DNA from: Candidatus Merdisoma merdipullorum
GTDB taxonomy: Bacteria; Bacillota; Clostridia; Lachnospirales; Lachnospiraceae
Assembly (NCBI GenBank): GCA_018715645.1
Contig: DVLE01000050.1
Coordinates: forward strand, 1-36,255
Length of the DNA stretch: 36,255 bases
Reading direction: 5' to 3'
Part shown: piece after piece, positions 1 to 7,736 of the stretch
Layout of the letters: each line of letters begins with the position of its first letter
How positions within the stretch are numbered: the stretch's first letter is position 1
The notes under the pieces: model-generated
Databases searched by the model: none
What the model was told of the DNA's origin: nothing
Seen by the model: the letters and a program-made list of their open reading frames with translations, nothing else
Program-made: the position numbers and the translations under genes

Positions 1-45
1 ATGATCATAAGCCTTCAGTGTGATTCTCATTACTTGACTTGCCAT
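1..45 (-). CDS. rpsJ: 30S ribosomal protein S10, N-terminal fragment (runs off left edge)
   Basis: Reading the minus strand from 45 to 1 gives 15 codons, MASQVMRITLKAYDH, which is the conserved N-terminus of ribosomal protein S10. The start ATG at 45 is preceded by a good GGAGG ribosome binding site (about 55-60) and a run of T. S10 is a 30S head protein and also the NusB partner in antitermination; its gene normally opens the S10-spc ribosomal protein operon, which would continue to the left of the window. The promoter and leader immediately upstream (46-315) fit that position. Only the first 15 residues are visible, but the match to the family start is distinctive. Confidence 0.9.
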   Translation of the reverse strand, partial: MASQVMRITLKAYDH

Positions 46-280
46 AAAAAAAGTCGCCTCCTTTTCGTACTTTTAAGACCAGTACGACAAGCGGTGACTG
101 TACACTCTCCCGTGTGTATCCTGTATAAAAAAGGAAAACATCACGTTGTTTCCATTCTCTGATGGACAGCTATTTTGTACAGTGACTTGTCGCCAGTTTC
201 ATAACTTGACATTCGCTCCACGGAAAACCTGCCACTTATGGGCAGCAACCTCACGCTTCACAGCTATCAATGTCACAACA
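46..280 (-). ncRNA. 5' leader of the S10 ribosomal protein operon (putative ribosomal-protein leader)
   Basis: About 235 nt lie between the predicted start of transcription near 280 and the rpsJ ATG. On the minus strand the leader folds into an outer stem (269-274 with 208-213), an inner hairpin with a CTGCC/GGCAG stem (229-245), and a long-range pairing of ACTGTACA (176-183) with TGTACAGT (97-104). Firmicute S10 operons commonly carry structured leaders used for autogenous control by a ribosomal protein, and the block around 208-260 resembles such leaders from memory. Which protein binds here, and whether control is by attenuation or translation, cannot be told; no U-rich terminator is seen before the ATG. 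Confidence 0.55.
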
Positions 281-286
281 TTTGCA

Positions 287-315
287 ATTATACAGGATTG
301 TTCCGGGAATTGCAA
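287..315 (-). promoter_or_regulatory. S10 operon promoter
   Basis: On the minus strand a -35 TTGCAA (310-315) and a perfect -10 TATAAT (287-292) are separated by 17 bp. The AT-rich tract upstream (about 316-347) could act as an UP element. Transcription would start near 280 and read the rpsJ leader. Confidence 0.8.
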
Positions 316-380
316 GGATTTTTTCAAAAAAATTCCGCGAAAACTTTTTACAAAATGCACAAAGTTTTTCCCGGAATTTT
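301..380. repeat. Three TTCC-N-(G/C)GAA palindromes and an imperfect inverted repeat upstream of the S10 promoter
   Basis: TTCCGGGAA (301-309), TTCCGCGAA (333-341) and TTCCCGGAA (368-376) are near-identical 9-bp palindromes. The first sits in the spacer of the S10 promoter. The second and third are embedded in a larger imperfect inverted repeat (329-347 with 361-380). They could be operators or a hairpin; no regulator is known from the sequence. The remaining stretch 381-545 shows no gene or recognisable element. Confidence 0.4.
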
Positions 381-545
381 GGCAGTTTTGACGATGTCGG
401 ATTGAAGCTGTTCCTTACACTTCTGGCATCTGTTCCTCAAAGGCAGAAAGGCTTCCGCACCGGGCCGCCAGCTTATGCCAGCGTGCCAGCACCTCCGGCT
501 CTGTCTCCGCTCTGTAGATAGCGTCCAAAGACACATTTTAACCGC

Positions 546-574
546 TTCAAAATCAGCCTCTCTGCTGTTATAAT
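546..574 (+). promoter_or_regulatory. Promoter of the HAD hydrolase gene
   Basis: TTCAAA (546-551) and TATAAT (569-574) are spaced by 17 bp, followed 41 bp later by a GGGAGGAG ribosome binding site and the ATG at 616. Confidence 0.65.
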
Positions 575-615
575 ACATTTATAAGTAAATATGAATCTTC
601 AGAGGGAGGAGCCAA

Positions 616-1458
616 ATGAACATCAGACTCATTGCGTTTGATCTGGATGGAACACTTTTAAACAGCGAAAAATCTATCTCCGCACAGACAAGAGCCGCGC
701 TGGAACGAGCCGCCGACAGCGGAGCCTTCCTTGTCCCGGCGACAGGACGGCTGCACATGGGAATCCCCGGAGAGGTCCTTTCTCTCCCCTCCGTACGATA
801 TGTCATCGCCGTCAACGGGGCCGAGGTCTGCGACATGGAAACGAATCAAATCCTGTACCGGGCGGAGCTGGACAGGCAGGAAGCCCTGGATCTTATGGAC
901 TATATGGACGCCCTTCCCGCCATCTACGGCTGGTATCAGAACGGACAGGGCTTTATTCCGTCCCGCTTTTATGACAAGATGGAGGCCTACGCCCACGCAC
1001 CCTGGCTTCTGGAAAGCATGAAAAGCTGTTATCTTCCCACAGACACGCCAAAGGAAACGCTCTTTGAGCAGGAGGGCGGCCCCCAGAAGCTGCAGCTCTA
1101 TTTTCGTGATCCGGAAGCCAGGCTGAAAGCCCTGGCCGATATGGAAAAGCGATTTCCCCAGTACGCGATTTCCTCATCCCTTCCTATAAATATTGAAATC
1201 AACGCTCCGGACGCCACCAAAGGACAGGCCCTCTCTTTTCTTACTTCCTATCTGAAGCTGAAACAAGAGGACACCATCGCATTTGGAGACGGAACCAATG
1301 ACATTTCTATGATACGCCAGGCCGGGCTGGGCGTCGCCATGGGGAACTCCGCTCCCGAAGTCCTGGATGCCGCGGACGAAATCACGGATACCAACGATCA
1401 GGATGGAATCGCCAAAGTTCTTATGACCTTCGGTTATGAAACCGGGATTTCCGTATAA
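616..1458 (+). CDS. Cof-type HAD-IIB family hydrolase (sugar-phosphate or related phosphatase)
   Basis: The 280-aa product has the HAD signature DLDGT with nucleophile D9 and general acid D11, motif II TGR at 43-45, and the C-terminal acidic motif GDGTND near residue 222. The large insertion between them is the C2-type cap of the Cof/YbiV group. Members are cytosolic Mg-dependent phosphatases acting on sugar phosphates, pyridoxal phosphate or flavin phosphates; the substrate here cannot be told. The start is supported by a strong ribosome binding site (602-611). Its last 25 bp overlap the 3' end of the convergent alpha-amylase gene, so the two messages are antisense to each other there, and no separate terminator is visible. 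Confidence 0.9.
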   Translation: MNIRLIAFDLDGTLLNSEKSISAQTRAALERAADSGAFLVPATGRLHMGIPGEVLSLPSVRYVIAVNGAEVCDMETNQILYRAELDRQEALDLMDYMDALPAIYGWYQNGQGFIPSRFYDKMEAYAHAPWLLESMKSCYLPTDTPKETLFEQEGGPQKLQLYFRDPEARLKALADMEKRFPQYAISSSLPINIEINAPDATKGQALSFLTSYLKLKQEDTIAFGDGTNDISMIRQAGLGVAMGNSAPEVLDAADEITDTNDQDGIAKVLMTFGYETGISV

Positions 1459-2915
1459 AGCCTTTCCCAGGCTTTTTGGAAAACCCACACGGATACGGAA
1501 CCGCCGTTTACCCGAAACCAGGCCCAGCCATCATCTCCCACTGTCACAGTCTCCGGGATCCCTCCCATGACGTCCGTCATGCATTTGCCCGCGTGGTGAC
1601 GTCCCACATACATACGCTTGGAGCCTGCCGTGCTGTCCGTGAGCAGCACGGCCGTTCCTGAATCCGTATGCTGCCCGTCTCCTTCTCTGGTAAAGCCCAC
1701 CACGGAAGCATCGTCAAAATACAGATTTTCCTTTCCATAAGCGTACAGCTCCCGAATCTTCATCAGATACGGCAGGCCGCGCACCGGGGCTATCCCGTCA
1801 TGGGGAATCCCGTAATAATCCCCGTAAAACACACAGGGAAGCCCTGACTCGCGTAAAAGGATCAGAGCATAAGCAATCGGCTTAAACCAGGCCGGGATAA
1901 AGGAATAGAGAGCCTGTCCCGGCTGCGTATCATGATTATCCACAAAGGGAGCCGCATGAGCCGGATCAAGGCCGGTCAGCGTATTCTCATACAGCCTGCT
2001 CATATCATAATTTCCATCCGAAGTCGCCGCTTCAAGAAAATGGAAATGCAGCGGCACGTCAAACAGATACAGGCTGTTCTCCAGCGCGTCCAGATAGTAT
2101 TTCAGTCTTCCGACGTCCTTGGACCAGTATTCGCCTACGGCGAACAGTTCTCTGCCTGCATGGGCGCGCATGGTCTTTAACCACTCCCGGTAAAAATCAA
2201 ACCCAATATGCTTCACTGCGTCAAGCCGGAAGCCGTCCATATGTACCGTGTCCAGATACCACTTTCCCCAGTCGGCAGTCTCTTTCACAACCTCCGGCTG
2301 ATCCGTATCCAGATCGGCGCCCATCAGATAATCGTAATTGCCGTTCTCCTGGTCTATTTTTCGCTCCCAGTTCTTTCCCGCGAACCGGAAAATTCCCTTA
2401 CGCTTTCCGCCCTCATCCCAGTCTGTTCCGCTGAAATGGCGGGCTCTCCACTGAAAAGCAGAATATTTTCCCCCTCGTCCCGGAAAATCGAAGCGGGTCC
2501 AGGCTGTGATCTGCCGGTCTTCGCCTACCTCCTGGTTGCGATCCGTATTGAGCATCTCCTCAGCCAGCACGGTCTCCGTCCCGTCCGCCCCCATCCTGTG
2601 ATTCAGAACAATATCGGCAAGCACCCGAACGCCCTGAGTCTGAAGACTGCGAACAGCCTCCAGATATTCCTCCCGCGTTCCATATTTGGTACGGATGGAG
2701 CCTTTCTGATCAAATTCCCCTAAATCATAAGTGTCGTACACATCATAGCCCACGCTCTTACTGCCGGCCGCCCCCTTGTAGGCCGGAGGCAGCCAGACCA
2801 TATCGACGCCCGCTTCCCGAATCTTCCCTGCCTGTGCAGCGCAGCGCCGCCAGTGAAGACCGTTTTCCGGGAGATACCATTCAAAATACTGCATCATTGT
2901 ATGATTATTTTCCAT
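1434..2915 (-). CDS. Cytosolic alpha-amylase (GH13)
   Basis: The 493-aa protein hydrolyses internal alpha-1,4 bonds of starch- or glycogen-type glucans. All four GH13 regions are present: DIVLNH (101-106), GFRLDAVKH (228-236, nucleophile D232), the acid/base E262 in GEYW, and FVDNHD (324-329). The MMQYFEWYLP opening is typical of the bacterial liquefying/cytoplasmic amylase branch (GH13_5). No signal peptide is present, so it probably works inside the cell on glycogen or imported maltodextrins. A GGAAAGGAAAG ribosome binding site precedes the ATG. The carboxylesterase stop lies 44 bp upstream, so the two are probably co-transcribed. The 3' end overlaps the HAD gene by 25 bp. Confidence 0.93.
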   Translation of the reverse strand: MENNHTMMQYFEWYLPENGLHWRRCAAQAGKIREAGVDMVWLPPAYKGAAGSKSVGYDVYDTYDLGEFDQKGSIRTKYGTREEYLEAVRSLQTQGVRVLADIVLNHRMGADGTETVLAEEMLNTDRNQEVGEDRQITAWTRFDFPGRGGKYSAFQWRARHFSGTDWDEGGKRKGIFRFAGKNWERKIDQENGNYDYLMGADLDTDQPEVVKETADWGKWYLDTVHMDGFRLDAVKHIGFDFYREWLKTMRAHAGRELFAVGEYWSKDVGRLKYYLDALENSLYLFDVPLHFHFLEAATSDGNYDMSRLYENTLTGLDPAHAAPFVDNHDTQPGQALYSFIPAWFKPIAYALILLRESGLPCVFYGDYYGIPHDGIAPVRGLPYLMKIRELYAYGKENLYFDDASVVGFTREGDGQHTDSGTAVLLTDSTAGSKRMYVGRHHAGKCMTDVMGGIPETVTVGDDGWAWFRVNGGSVSVWVFQKAWERLYTEIPVS

Positions 2916-2959
2916 AGTTCTTTCCTTTCCGGCTCGTTTTCCTGTAAGCTCTGCCGCCC

Positions 2960-4339
2960 TTATGCCTGCCGTCTCTCCGCCTGCACAGCCTCCAGATCAC
3001 AGACAGGATTTGCGGCGTTGTCAAAGCATTTGATTTTCCGTGACCGGGAAGTGAACGGCGGCCATTCGTCCTCCGGCAGCTCCTGGAAGTCAAAGAAACG
3101 GCACCAAAGGGGCTGCAGCGTATTTTTCAGTCTTTCAAGCTCCTCTCTGGAAGCACCTTTGAGCATCGGAGCTTCCCAGGCGTCCAGATTACCGAATACA
3201 AACGGAAGCTCGATGCAGTGACAGGCTCTGCGCTCAGAATCAGGAGCGCCCCACACAAAACGGTAGGCGTATACCTCACAGCCTGCCGCGCATAGGGCTT
3301 CGGCAAGCGAAAGTCCCGGAATCTCATAGCGAAGCTCCTGCTGTCTCCTTAACCTCTCCTCCTCAGCCCCATTCTTCGGAATGACAAAGGCCCGCATCTC
3401 ATCTTTCGCAAAGCCAATCAACAGGCGAATATGCCTCCGGGACGCCTCCTCTGCGGCTGCCCGAACCGTCTGCTTTGGCGTATGCCACTCGTCCAGCACG
3501 GGTTTAAAAAACATATTTTCATATTTTGGTCCAAGCACAGGCCAGAGCCGCGCTGTTGCCGCCAAGATTTCAGACACGGGCTTTTTACACGCTTCTGTGC
3601 GGAGTTTGTCTCCTGTCCAGGCTGTATTGATTCCCAGCTCCTCCAGAAATACCCAGCCTATCTGAAAGGCGTCCTCCTTCTTGTGATTGCCCCTTCCCAA
3701 AGAAGGACTTTCAAGAACAATCTGCTGAAACAGCCCTTCTGTATCCTTCCGCGACAATAGATGTACGATGGCATTTCCTCCCGCCGACTGTCCAAACAAT
3801 GTAATCCGTGCCGGATCTCCGCCGAACTGACGGATATTCCTCTGTATCCAGAGAAGCGCGCAGATCTGATCTTCGATGCTCAGATTTTCCTCATTCAGCC
3901 CCGGATACTGAAGAAAGCCCAGAGCGCCCAGCCGGAAATTCAGATTTACGCATACCAGTTTTCCGTTCTCCGCCAGCTCGCCGCCATCATAGATTTCCAG
4001 ATCTCCGCCGCCATAGCAGTTCGCCCCTCCGTGAAACCACACGGCTACCGGAAGGTTTCCTGTCAACTCCGGCGTACTGACAGAAAGCGTCAGGCAATCC
4101 TCATCCTGCGCCAGACAGGAAGATCCCATGGCGGAATCCGTATCGGAAATGCCCTGCGGCGCCATCGGGCGCCGGAAAGCCGCGTCGTATACGCCCTCCC
4201 AGGTCAGCTCCGGATCCGGCAGGGCAAACCTTCTGTCTCCCACAGGAGGCTTCGCGTAGGGGATTCCGTGAAACTGTATCACGCCTCCGTTTTCCCTGCC
4301 TTTTACCTTTCCTCCCTCTGTCTGTACCAGATAGTCCAT
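2960..4339 (-). CDS. Type B carboxylesterase / lipase family protein
   Basis: This is a 459-aa alpha/beta hydrolase of the carboxylesterase-B (COesterase) family. Visible elements, numbered from the chosen start, are EDCL (80-83), the oxyanion-hole HGG (103-105), the nucleophile elbow GQSAG with S185, and the late HCIELPFVFG segment that carries the catalytic His. It would hydrolyse carboxylic esters in the cytosol; no signal peptide is seen. I chose ATG 4339 (MDYLVQTEGG) over an in-frame ATG at 4366 because GGAAGGAAAAG lies directly before it. It lies downstream of ftsH, with a hairpin between, and upstream of the amylase. The natural substrate is unknown. Confidence 0.88.
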   Translation of the reverse strand: MDYLVQTEGGKVKGRENGGVIQFHGIPYAKPPVGDRRFALPDPELTWEGVYDAAFRRPMAPQGISDTDSAMGSSCLAQDEDCLTLSVSTPELTGNLPVAVWFHGGANCYGGGDLEIYDGGELAENGKLVCVNLNFRLGALGFLQYPGLNEENLSIEDQICALLWIQRNIRQFGGDPARITLFGQSAGGNAIVHLLSRKDTEGLFQQIVLESPSLGRGNHKKEDAFQIGWVFLEELGINTAWTGDKLRTEACKKPVSEILAATARLWPVLGPKYENMFFKPVLDEWHTPKQTVRAAAEEASRRHIRLLIGFAKDEMRAFVIPKNGAEEERLRRQQELRYEIPGLSLAEALCAAGCEVYAYRFVWGAPDSERRACHCIELPFVFGNLDAWEAPMLKGASREELERLKNTLQPLWCRFFDFQELPEDEWPPFTSRSRKIKCFDNAANPVCDLEAVQAERRQA

Positions 4340-4373
4340 ACTTTTCCTTCCTTCCACGCATCCCAAAATGCTG

Positions 4374-4406
4374 GGAGACCTCTGGAATCATGCTCCACAG
4401 GTCTCC
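4374..4406 (-). terminator. Hairpin downstream of ftsH (possible weak terminator)
   Basis: GGAGACCT and AGGTCTCC arms (4374-4381, 4399-4406) enclose a further TGGA/TCCA stem with one mismatch between. The arm is followed on the minus strand by CCCAGCATTTT, so there is no immediate U-tract. It may terminate some ftsH transcripts or protect the 3' end. Confidence 0.45.
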
Positions 4407-4412
4407 TTTCGT

Positions 4413-6443
4413 CTAATTTTCTTCTGTTTCTTCCTGCGTCTCGGAAATTTCCGCCGCAGGTTTACTTTCTGCCGCGGGCTGTTCCTCTGCCGCAGGTTTA
4501 CTCTCCGCCGGCTTCATCTCAGCGCGCCCGCCTTCCTTTTCGGCGTTATCCGGCTTCTTTTCATCCGGTTCAGGGATTCCTTTGACTTCCCGGAAAATCT
4601 TCATAAATTCTTTGCCCGTGATCGTCTCCTTCTGGATCAGAAATTCCGCAATCTTGTCCATGACCTCACGGTTTTCACCAAGAAGACGCTTCGCTTCCTC
4701 ATAGGAATCCTTGAGGATCCGCATTACTTCCTGATCTACATCGGCAGCCGTCACATCGCTGCAGTTCATAATCGTACGGCCGCTCAGATATTCATTTTCC
4801 TGCACTTCCAGCCCCATCAGGCCAAATTTCTCAGACATACCGTACTGCGTTACCATCGCGCGGGCAATCCGGGTAGCCTTCTCAATATCATTGGCTGCTC
4901 CCGTCGTGACCGTATCGAAGACGAGCTCCTCTGCGGCGCGTCCCGCCAGCAGTCCTACCAGCATCGCGTCGATCTCTTTTTTGGTATTCAGGAACTTTTC
5001 TTCCTCCGGCACCTGCATCACATAGCCCAGCGCTCCCATGGTACGGGGCACAATCGTGATCTTCTGCACAGGCTCCGCGTCTTTTTGCAGGGCGCTCACA
5101 AGCGCATGGCCTACCTCATGGTAAGACACGATACGCCGCTCCTCCTTGCTCATGATGCGATCCTTCTTTTCCTTACCCACAAGGACAACCTCTACAGATT
5201 CAAAGAGGTCCTTCTGGGATACGGCTACCCGTCCGTTCTTGACGGCCAGGATCGCAGCTTCGTTGATCATATTCGCCAGATCCGAACCTACAGCTCCGCT
5301 GGTGGCAAGGGCGATCGCTTCCAGATCTACGGTATCGTCCATCTTCACATTCTTGGAATGCACCTTCAGAATGTCCACACGCCCTTTCAGATCGGGCCGA
5401 TCCACAATAATCCGGCGGTCAAAACGTCCCGGACGCAAAAGCGCAGGATCAAGAACCTCCGGACGGTTTGTAGCTCCAAGAACCAGGCAGGCTGTATGGC
5501 TGTCAAAACCGTCCATCTCAGCCAGAAGCTGGTTCAATGTCTGCTCACGCTCGTCGTTGCCGCCTCCGTAACGGGAATCACGGCTTTTTCCAATAGCGTC
5601 TATCTCGTCGATAAAGATGATACAGGGAGAATGCTTCTTTGCCTCCTGAAACAGATCCCGGACACGGGAAGCTCCCACACCCACGAACATCTCCACAAAA
5701 TCCGAACCGGACAGGGAGAAGAACGGCACATGGGCTTCTCCTGCCACAGCCTTTGCAAGCAGTGTCTTTCCGGTACCCGGAGGGCCGACCAAAAGCGCGC
5801 CCTTGGGAAGCTTCGCTCCGATCTTTGCATACTTGCCCGGATTATGAAGGAAATCCACGACCTCCTGGAGAGATTCCTTGGCCTCTTCCTCTCCTGCCAC
5901 ATCCTTAAACGTCACTCCGGTATCCTTCTCAATGTAGACCTTCGCCTTGCTCTTGCCTACATTCATCCCCATCATGCCGCCTCCGCCGCCCATGCGGCGC
6001 ATAATCAGCCCAAAGACTGCCCAAAGCAGCAGAACCGGAAGCAGAATGTTGACAACAGCCGAAAGCAAAACAGCCCTGAAATCTTCCACCGGAGCCTCAT
6101 ACTTTACATTCGCGTCCGCAAGCTTCTGTTCCAGATTCAGATCCGGTACAATTCCTGTATAATAAGTGATATTCCGTCCAAGAGCATCCTTCTCTGTGGA
6201 TACGATGTCAATCCGGCTGGAACCAACCTCCACGCTCTCCACCTGGCCGTTATCCAGCATATCCATAAATTCATCATAGGTGATGGATTCGCTGGAAGAT
6301 CCTGCGTTTCCAATAAAATTCCAAAACAGAATAGCCACCATGGCAATAATCAAGAACATCAGAATACTCTGACGGTTTTTGGGATTTTTATTATCGTCTC
6401 CGCCTCCGGGTGGGCGGTTAGAATTGTTGTTATGTTCTTCCAT
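4413..6443 (-). CDS. ftsH: ATP-dependent zinc metalloprotease FtsH
   Basis: The 676-aa membrane AAA protease degrades misassembled membrane proteins and short-lived regulators. The order is: short Asn/Gly-rich N-terminus, TM1 (about 27-45), extracytoplasmic domain, TM2 (about 130-148), AAA domain with Walker A GPPGTGKT (220-227), pore loop FVGVG, Walker B IIFIDEID (275-282) and arginine-finger region RPGRFDRR, then the zinc site HEVGH (442-446). The last 60 or so residues are a charged Ala/Glu/Pro-rich tail with repeated AESKPAAE-like units, typical of variable FtsH tails. It has its own promoter (6542-6570) and an AGGAGG-like site before ATG 6443. All catalytic elements are intact. Confidence 0.97.
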   Translation of the reverse strand: MEEHNNNSNRPPGGGDDNKNPKNRQSILMFLIIAMVAILFWNFIGNAGSSSESITYDEFMDMLDNGQVESVEVGSSRIDIVSTEKDALGRNITYYTGIVPDLNLEQKLADANVKYEAPVEDFRAVLLSAVVNILLPVLLLWAVFGLIMRRMGGGGGMMGMNVGKSKAKVYIEKDTGVTFKDVAGEEEAKESLQEVVDFLHNPGKYAKIGAKLPKGALLVGPPGTGKTLLAKAVAGEAHVPFFSLSGSDFVEMFVGVGASRVRDLFQEAKKHSPCIIFIDEIDAIGKSRDSRYGGGNDEREQTLNQLLAEMDGFDSHTACLVLGATNRPEVLDPALLRPGRFDRRIIVDRPDLKGRVDILKVHSKNVKMDDTVDLEAIALATSGAVGSDLANMINEAAILAVKNGRVAVSQKDLFESVEVVLVGKEKKDRIMSKEERRIVSYHEVGHALVSALQKDAEPVQKITIVPRTMGALGYVMQVPEEEKFLNTKKEIDAMLVGLLAGRAAEELVFDTVTTGAANDIEKATRIARAMVTQYGMSEKFGLMGLEVQENEYLSGRTIMNCSDVTAADVDQEVMRILKDSYEEAKRLLGENREVMDKIAEFLIQKETITGKEFMKIFREVKGIPEPDEKKPDNAEKEGGRAEMKPAESKPAAEEQPAAESKPAAEISETQEETEEN

Positions 6444-6541
6444 ATTTCTCCTCCTTGTGCGCTATAGACGCTGCCACATCCTTCCCTCCCCGCGAGGGCC
6501 TGTCCGAGGACATGGATACATGACGCGACCATAACACTACC

Positions 6542-6570
6542 ATTATAATGTGTGTTTTTCCAGAAAGCAA
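6542..6570 (-). promoter_or_regulatory. ftsH: ftsH promoter
   Basis: On the minus strand, TTGCTT (6565-6570) and TATAAT (6542-6547) are separated by 17 bp, about 100 bp upstream of the ftsH start. The rest of the 6444-6701 gap holds only this promoter and the hairpin at 6654-6674. Confidence 0.65.
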
Positions 6571-6653
6571 TACGAAAACCTGTGAAAATTCTGTTAGCAA
6601 GCCGCAGGGCGCACCCGATCAGAACCAGGAAGACAACAGCGGCAAAACACAAG

Positions 6654-6674
6654 CCGGAGGAACGCTTCCTCCGG
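6654..6674 (-). terminator. Terminator hairpin after the divIVA-family gene
   Basis: A perfect 9-bp stem, CCGGAGGAA with TTCCTCCGG and a 3-nt loop, lies 28 bp beyond the divIVA-family stop on the minus strand. It is followed by CTTGTGTTTTG, a modest U-rich stretch. It separates this gene from the ftsH promoter. Confidence 0.65.
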
Positions 6675-6701
6675 CCCATGGCTTCCTTTTCTTATGCTGT
6701 G

Positions 6702-7694
6702 TTATTGTCCGGCAATGTCCTCACCGGCGCTATCCTTTTTCTTTCCTTCTGTTTCCCCCTCGGACTCCCGCATCTTTTCCAGGGCCCGGTAATGCTCTCC
6801 GTCCCAGTAGTCGTCGAGGCGGATCGGCATATTCTCTATCATCCGGTTCATGCGGGTATAAATATTGTACAAGCCCTGCTGCGCGCTGTTGACCTCTTTC
6901 ATATACTGGTCAATCTTATGCTTTGCCGCGATAAGCTGGATTCCCTTTTCCTCCAGCTCCATATTGATGCGCGCCGCGATGACGCCCTTCTGCTTTTCGG
7001 CGTCTTCTATGGCCTTCTCTACGATCTGTTCGCTCTGCCTCTGGGCTTCCTCCCGGATAAGCTCCGCGTTTCTGTGCGCTTCCTCAATGATCTTCGTCAC
7101 GGTCCTGTAATCAAAGAAGTCATCGCTGTCCCCTTCCTTTGCGGAGTCTGCCTGCTCTCCCATTGCTTCAAGCTCCTTATTCAAAGCCTCAAGTCTTGCT
7201 TTCAGCTCCGCATTCTCACTCAGCAGACGGACTTTTTCCCTCTGCGCAGACACATAGGACGCATATTCCTCATTCTCCGCTTCTTCTGAACCTGGAAGAC
7301 GCTCCGCTTCAGCCTCGGCATCCAAAGCGGGGGCTTCCAGACGCTCTGAGAGTTCCTTCCGCGCCTTTTCCAGTTCTTCCTGAAAGACCGCCGCTTCCTC
7401 TTTCATCTTCTGAAGCTCCTGCTCAAGTCCCGCGGACTCCTCCTCTTTCCGGCGAAGCTTCTCCTCAAGTCCCGCGGATTTTTCCTTCGTTCTCTGCAAT
7501 TCTTCTTTTGCGTCCGTGGATTCTTCCTGTTTTTCCTTGCTTTCCTCAAGCTGGCGAAGCAGATCGTTCTTCTCCTTCTGGTTCAGAACCTTGACCGCCT
7601 CTATTTCGTTTTCGAGGGTTTGGATATATTCGTGGACATCTTCCTTATTATACCCGCCAAACAGGGCCGCCCGAAATAATGTCTTTTTTGCCAC
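6702..7694 (-). CDS. DivIVA-family coiled-coil protein
   Basis: The 330-aa product opens with a DivIVA-like N-terminal segment (FGGYNKEDVHEYIQTLENE), which in this family binds curved or negatively charged membrane. Long Glu/Lys/Gln-rich coiled coils follow, from about residue 25 to 175 and again 195 to 290. DivIVA/GpsB-type proteins act as scaffolds at poles and septa. The start is a GTG at 7694, supported by AGGAGGG just upstream. The gene begins 42 bp after the stop of the last pel-operon gene with no convincing terminator between, so read-through from the exopolysaccharide operon is possible. The C-terminal tail is charged and likely disordered. DivIVA itself, rather than a diverged paralogue, cannot be claimed. 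Confidence 0.8.
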   Translation of the reverse strand: MAKKTLFRAALFGGYNKEDVHEYIQTLENEIEAVKVLNQKEKNDLLRQLEESKEKQEESTDAKEELQRTKEKSAGLEEKLRRKEEESAGLEQELQKMKEEAAVFQEELEKARKELSERLEAPALDAEAEAERLPGSEEAENEEYASYVSAQREKVRLLSENAELKARLEALNKELEAMGEQADSAKEGDSDDFFDYRTVTKIIEEAHRNAELIREEAQRQSEQIVEKAIEDAEKQKGVIAARINMELEEKGIQLIAAKHKIDQYMKEVNSAQQGLYNIYTRMNRMIENMPIRLDDYWDGEHYRALEKMRESEGETEGKKKDSAGEDIAGQ

Positions 7695-7736
7695 TTAAAT
7701 CCCTCCTGTTACTGACTGCGGCAGCTTAGGCCGTCT

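Noticed and set aside
4368-6467. 699-codon plus-strand frame opposite ftsH
   Set aside because: It is the antisense shadow of ftsH, with basic low-sense sequence, no ribosome binding site and no domain.
6359-6679. 106-codon minus-strand frame with a hydrophobic start, overlapping the ftsH 5' end
   Set aside because: It starts inside the terminator hairpin at 6654-6674, has no good ribosome binding site, covers the ftsH promoter and runs out of frame into ftsH.
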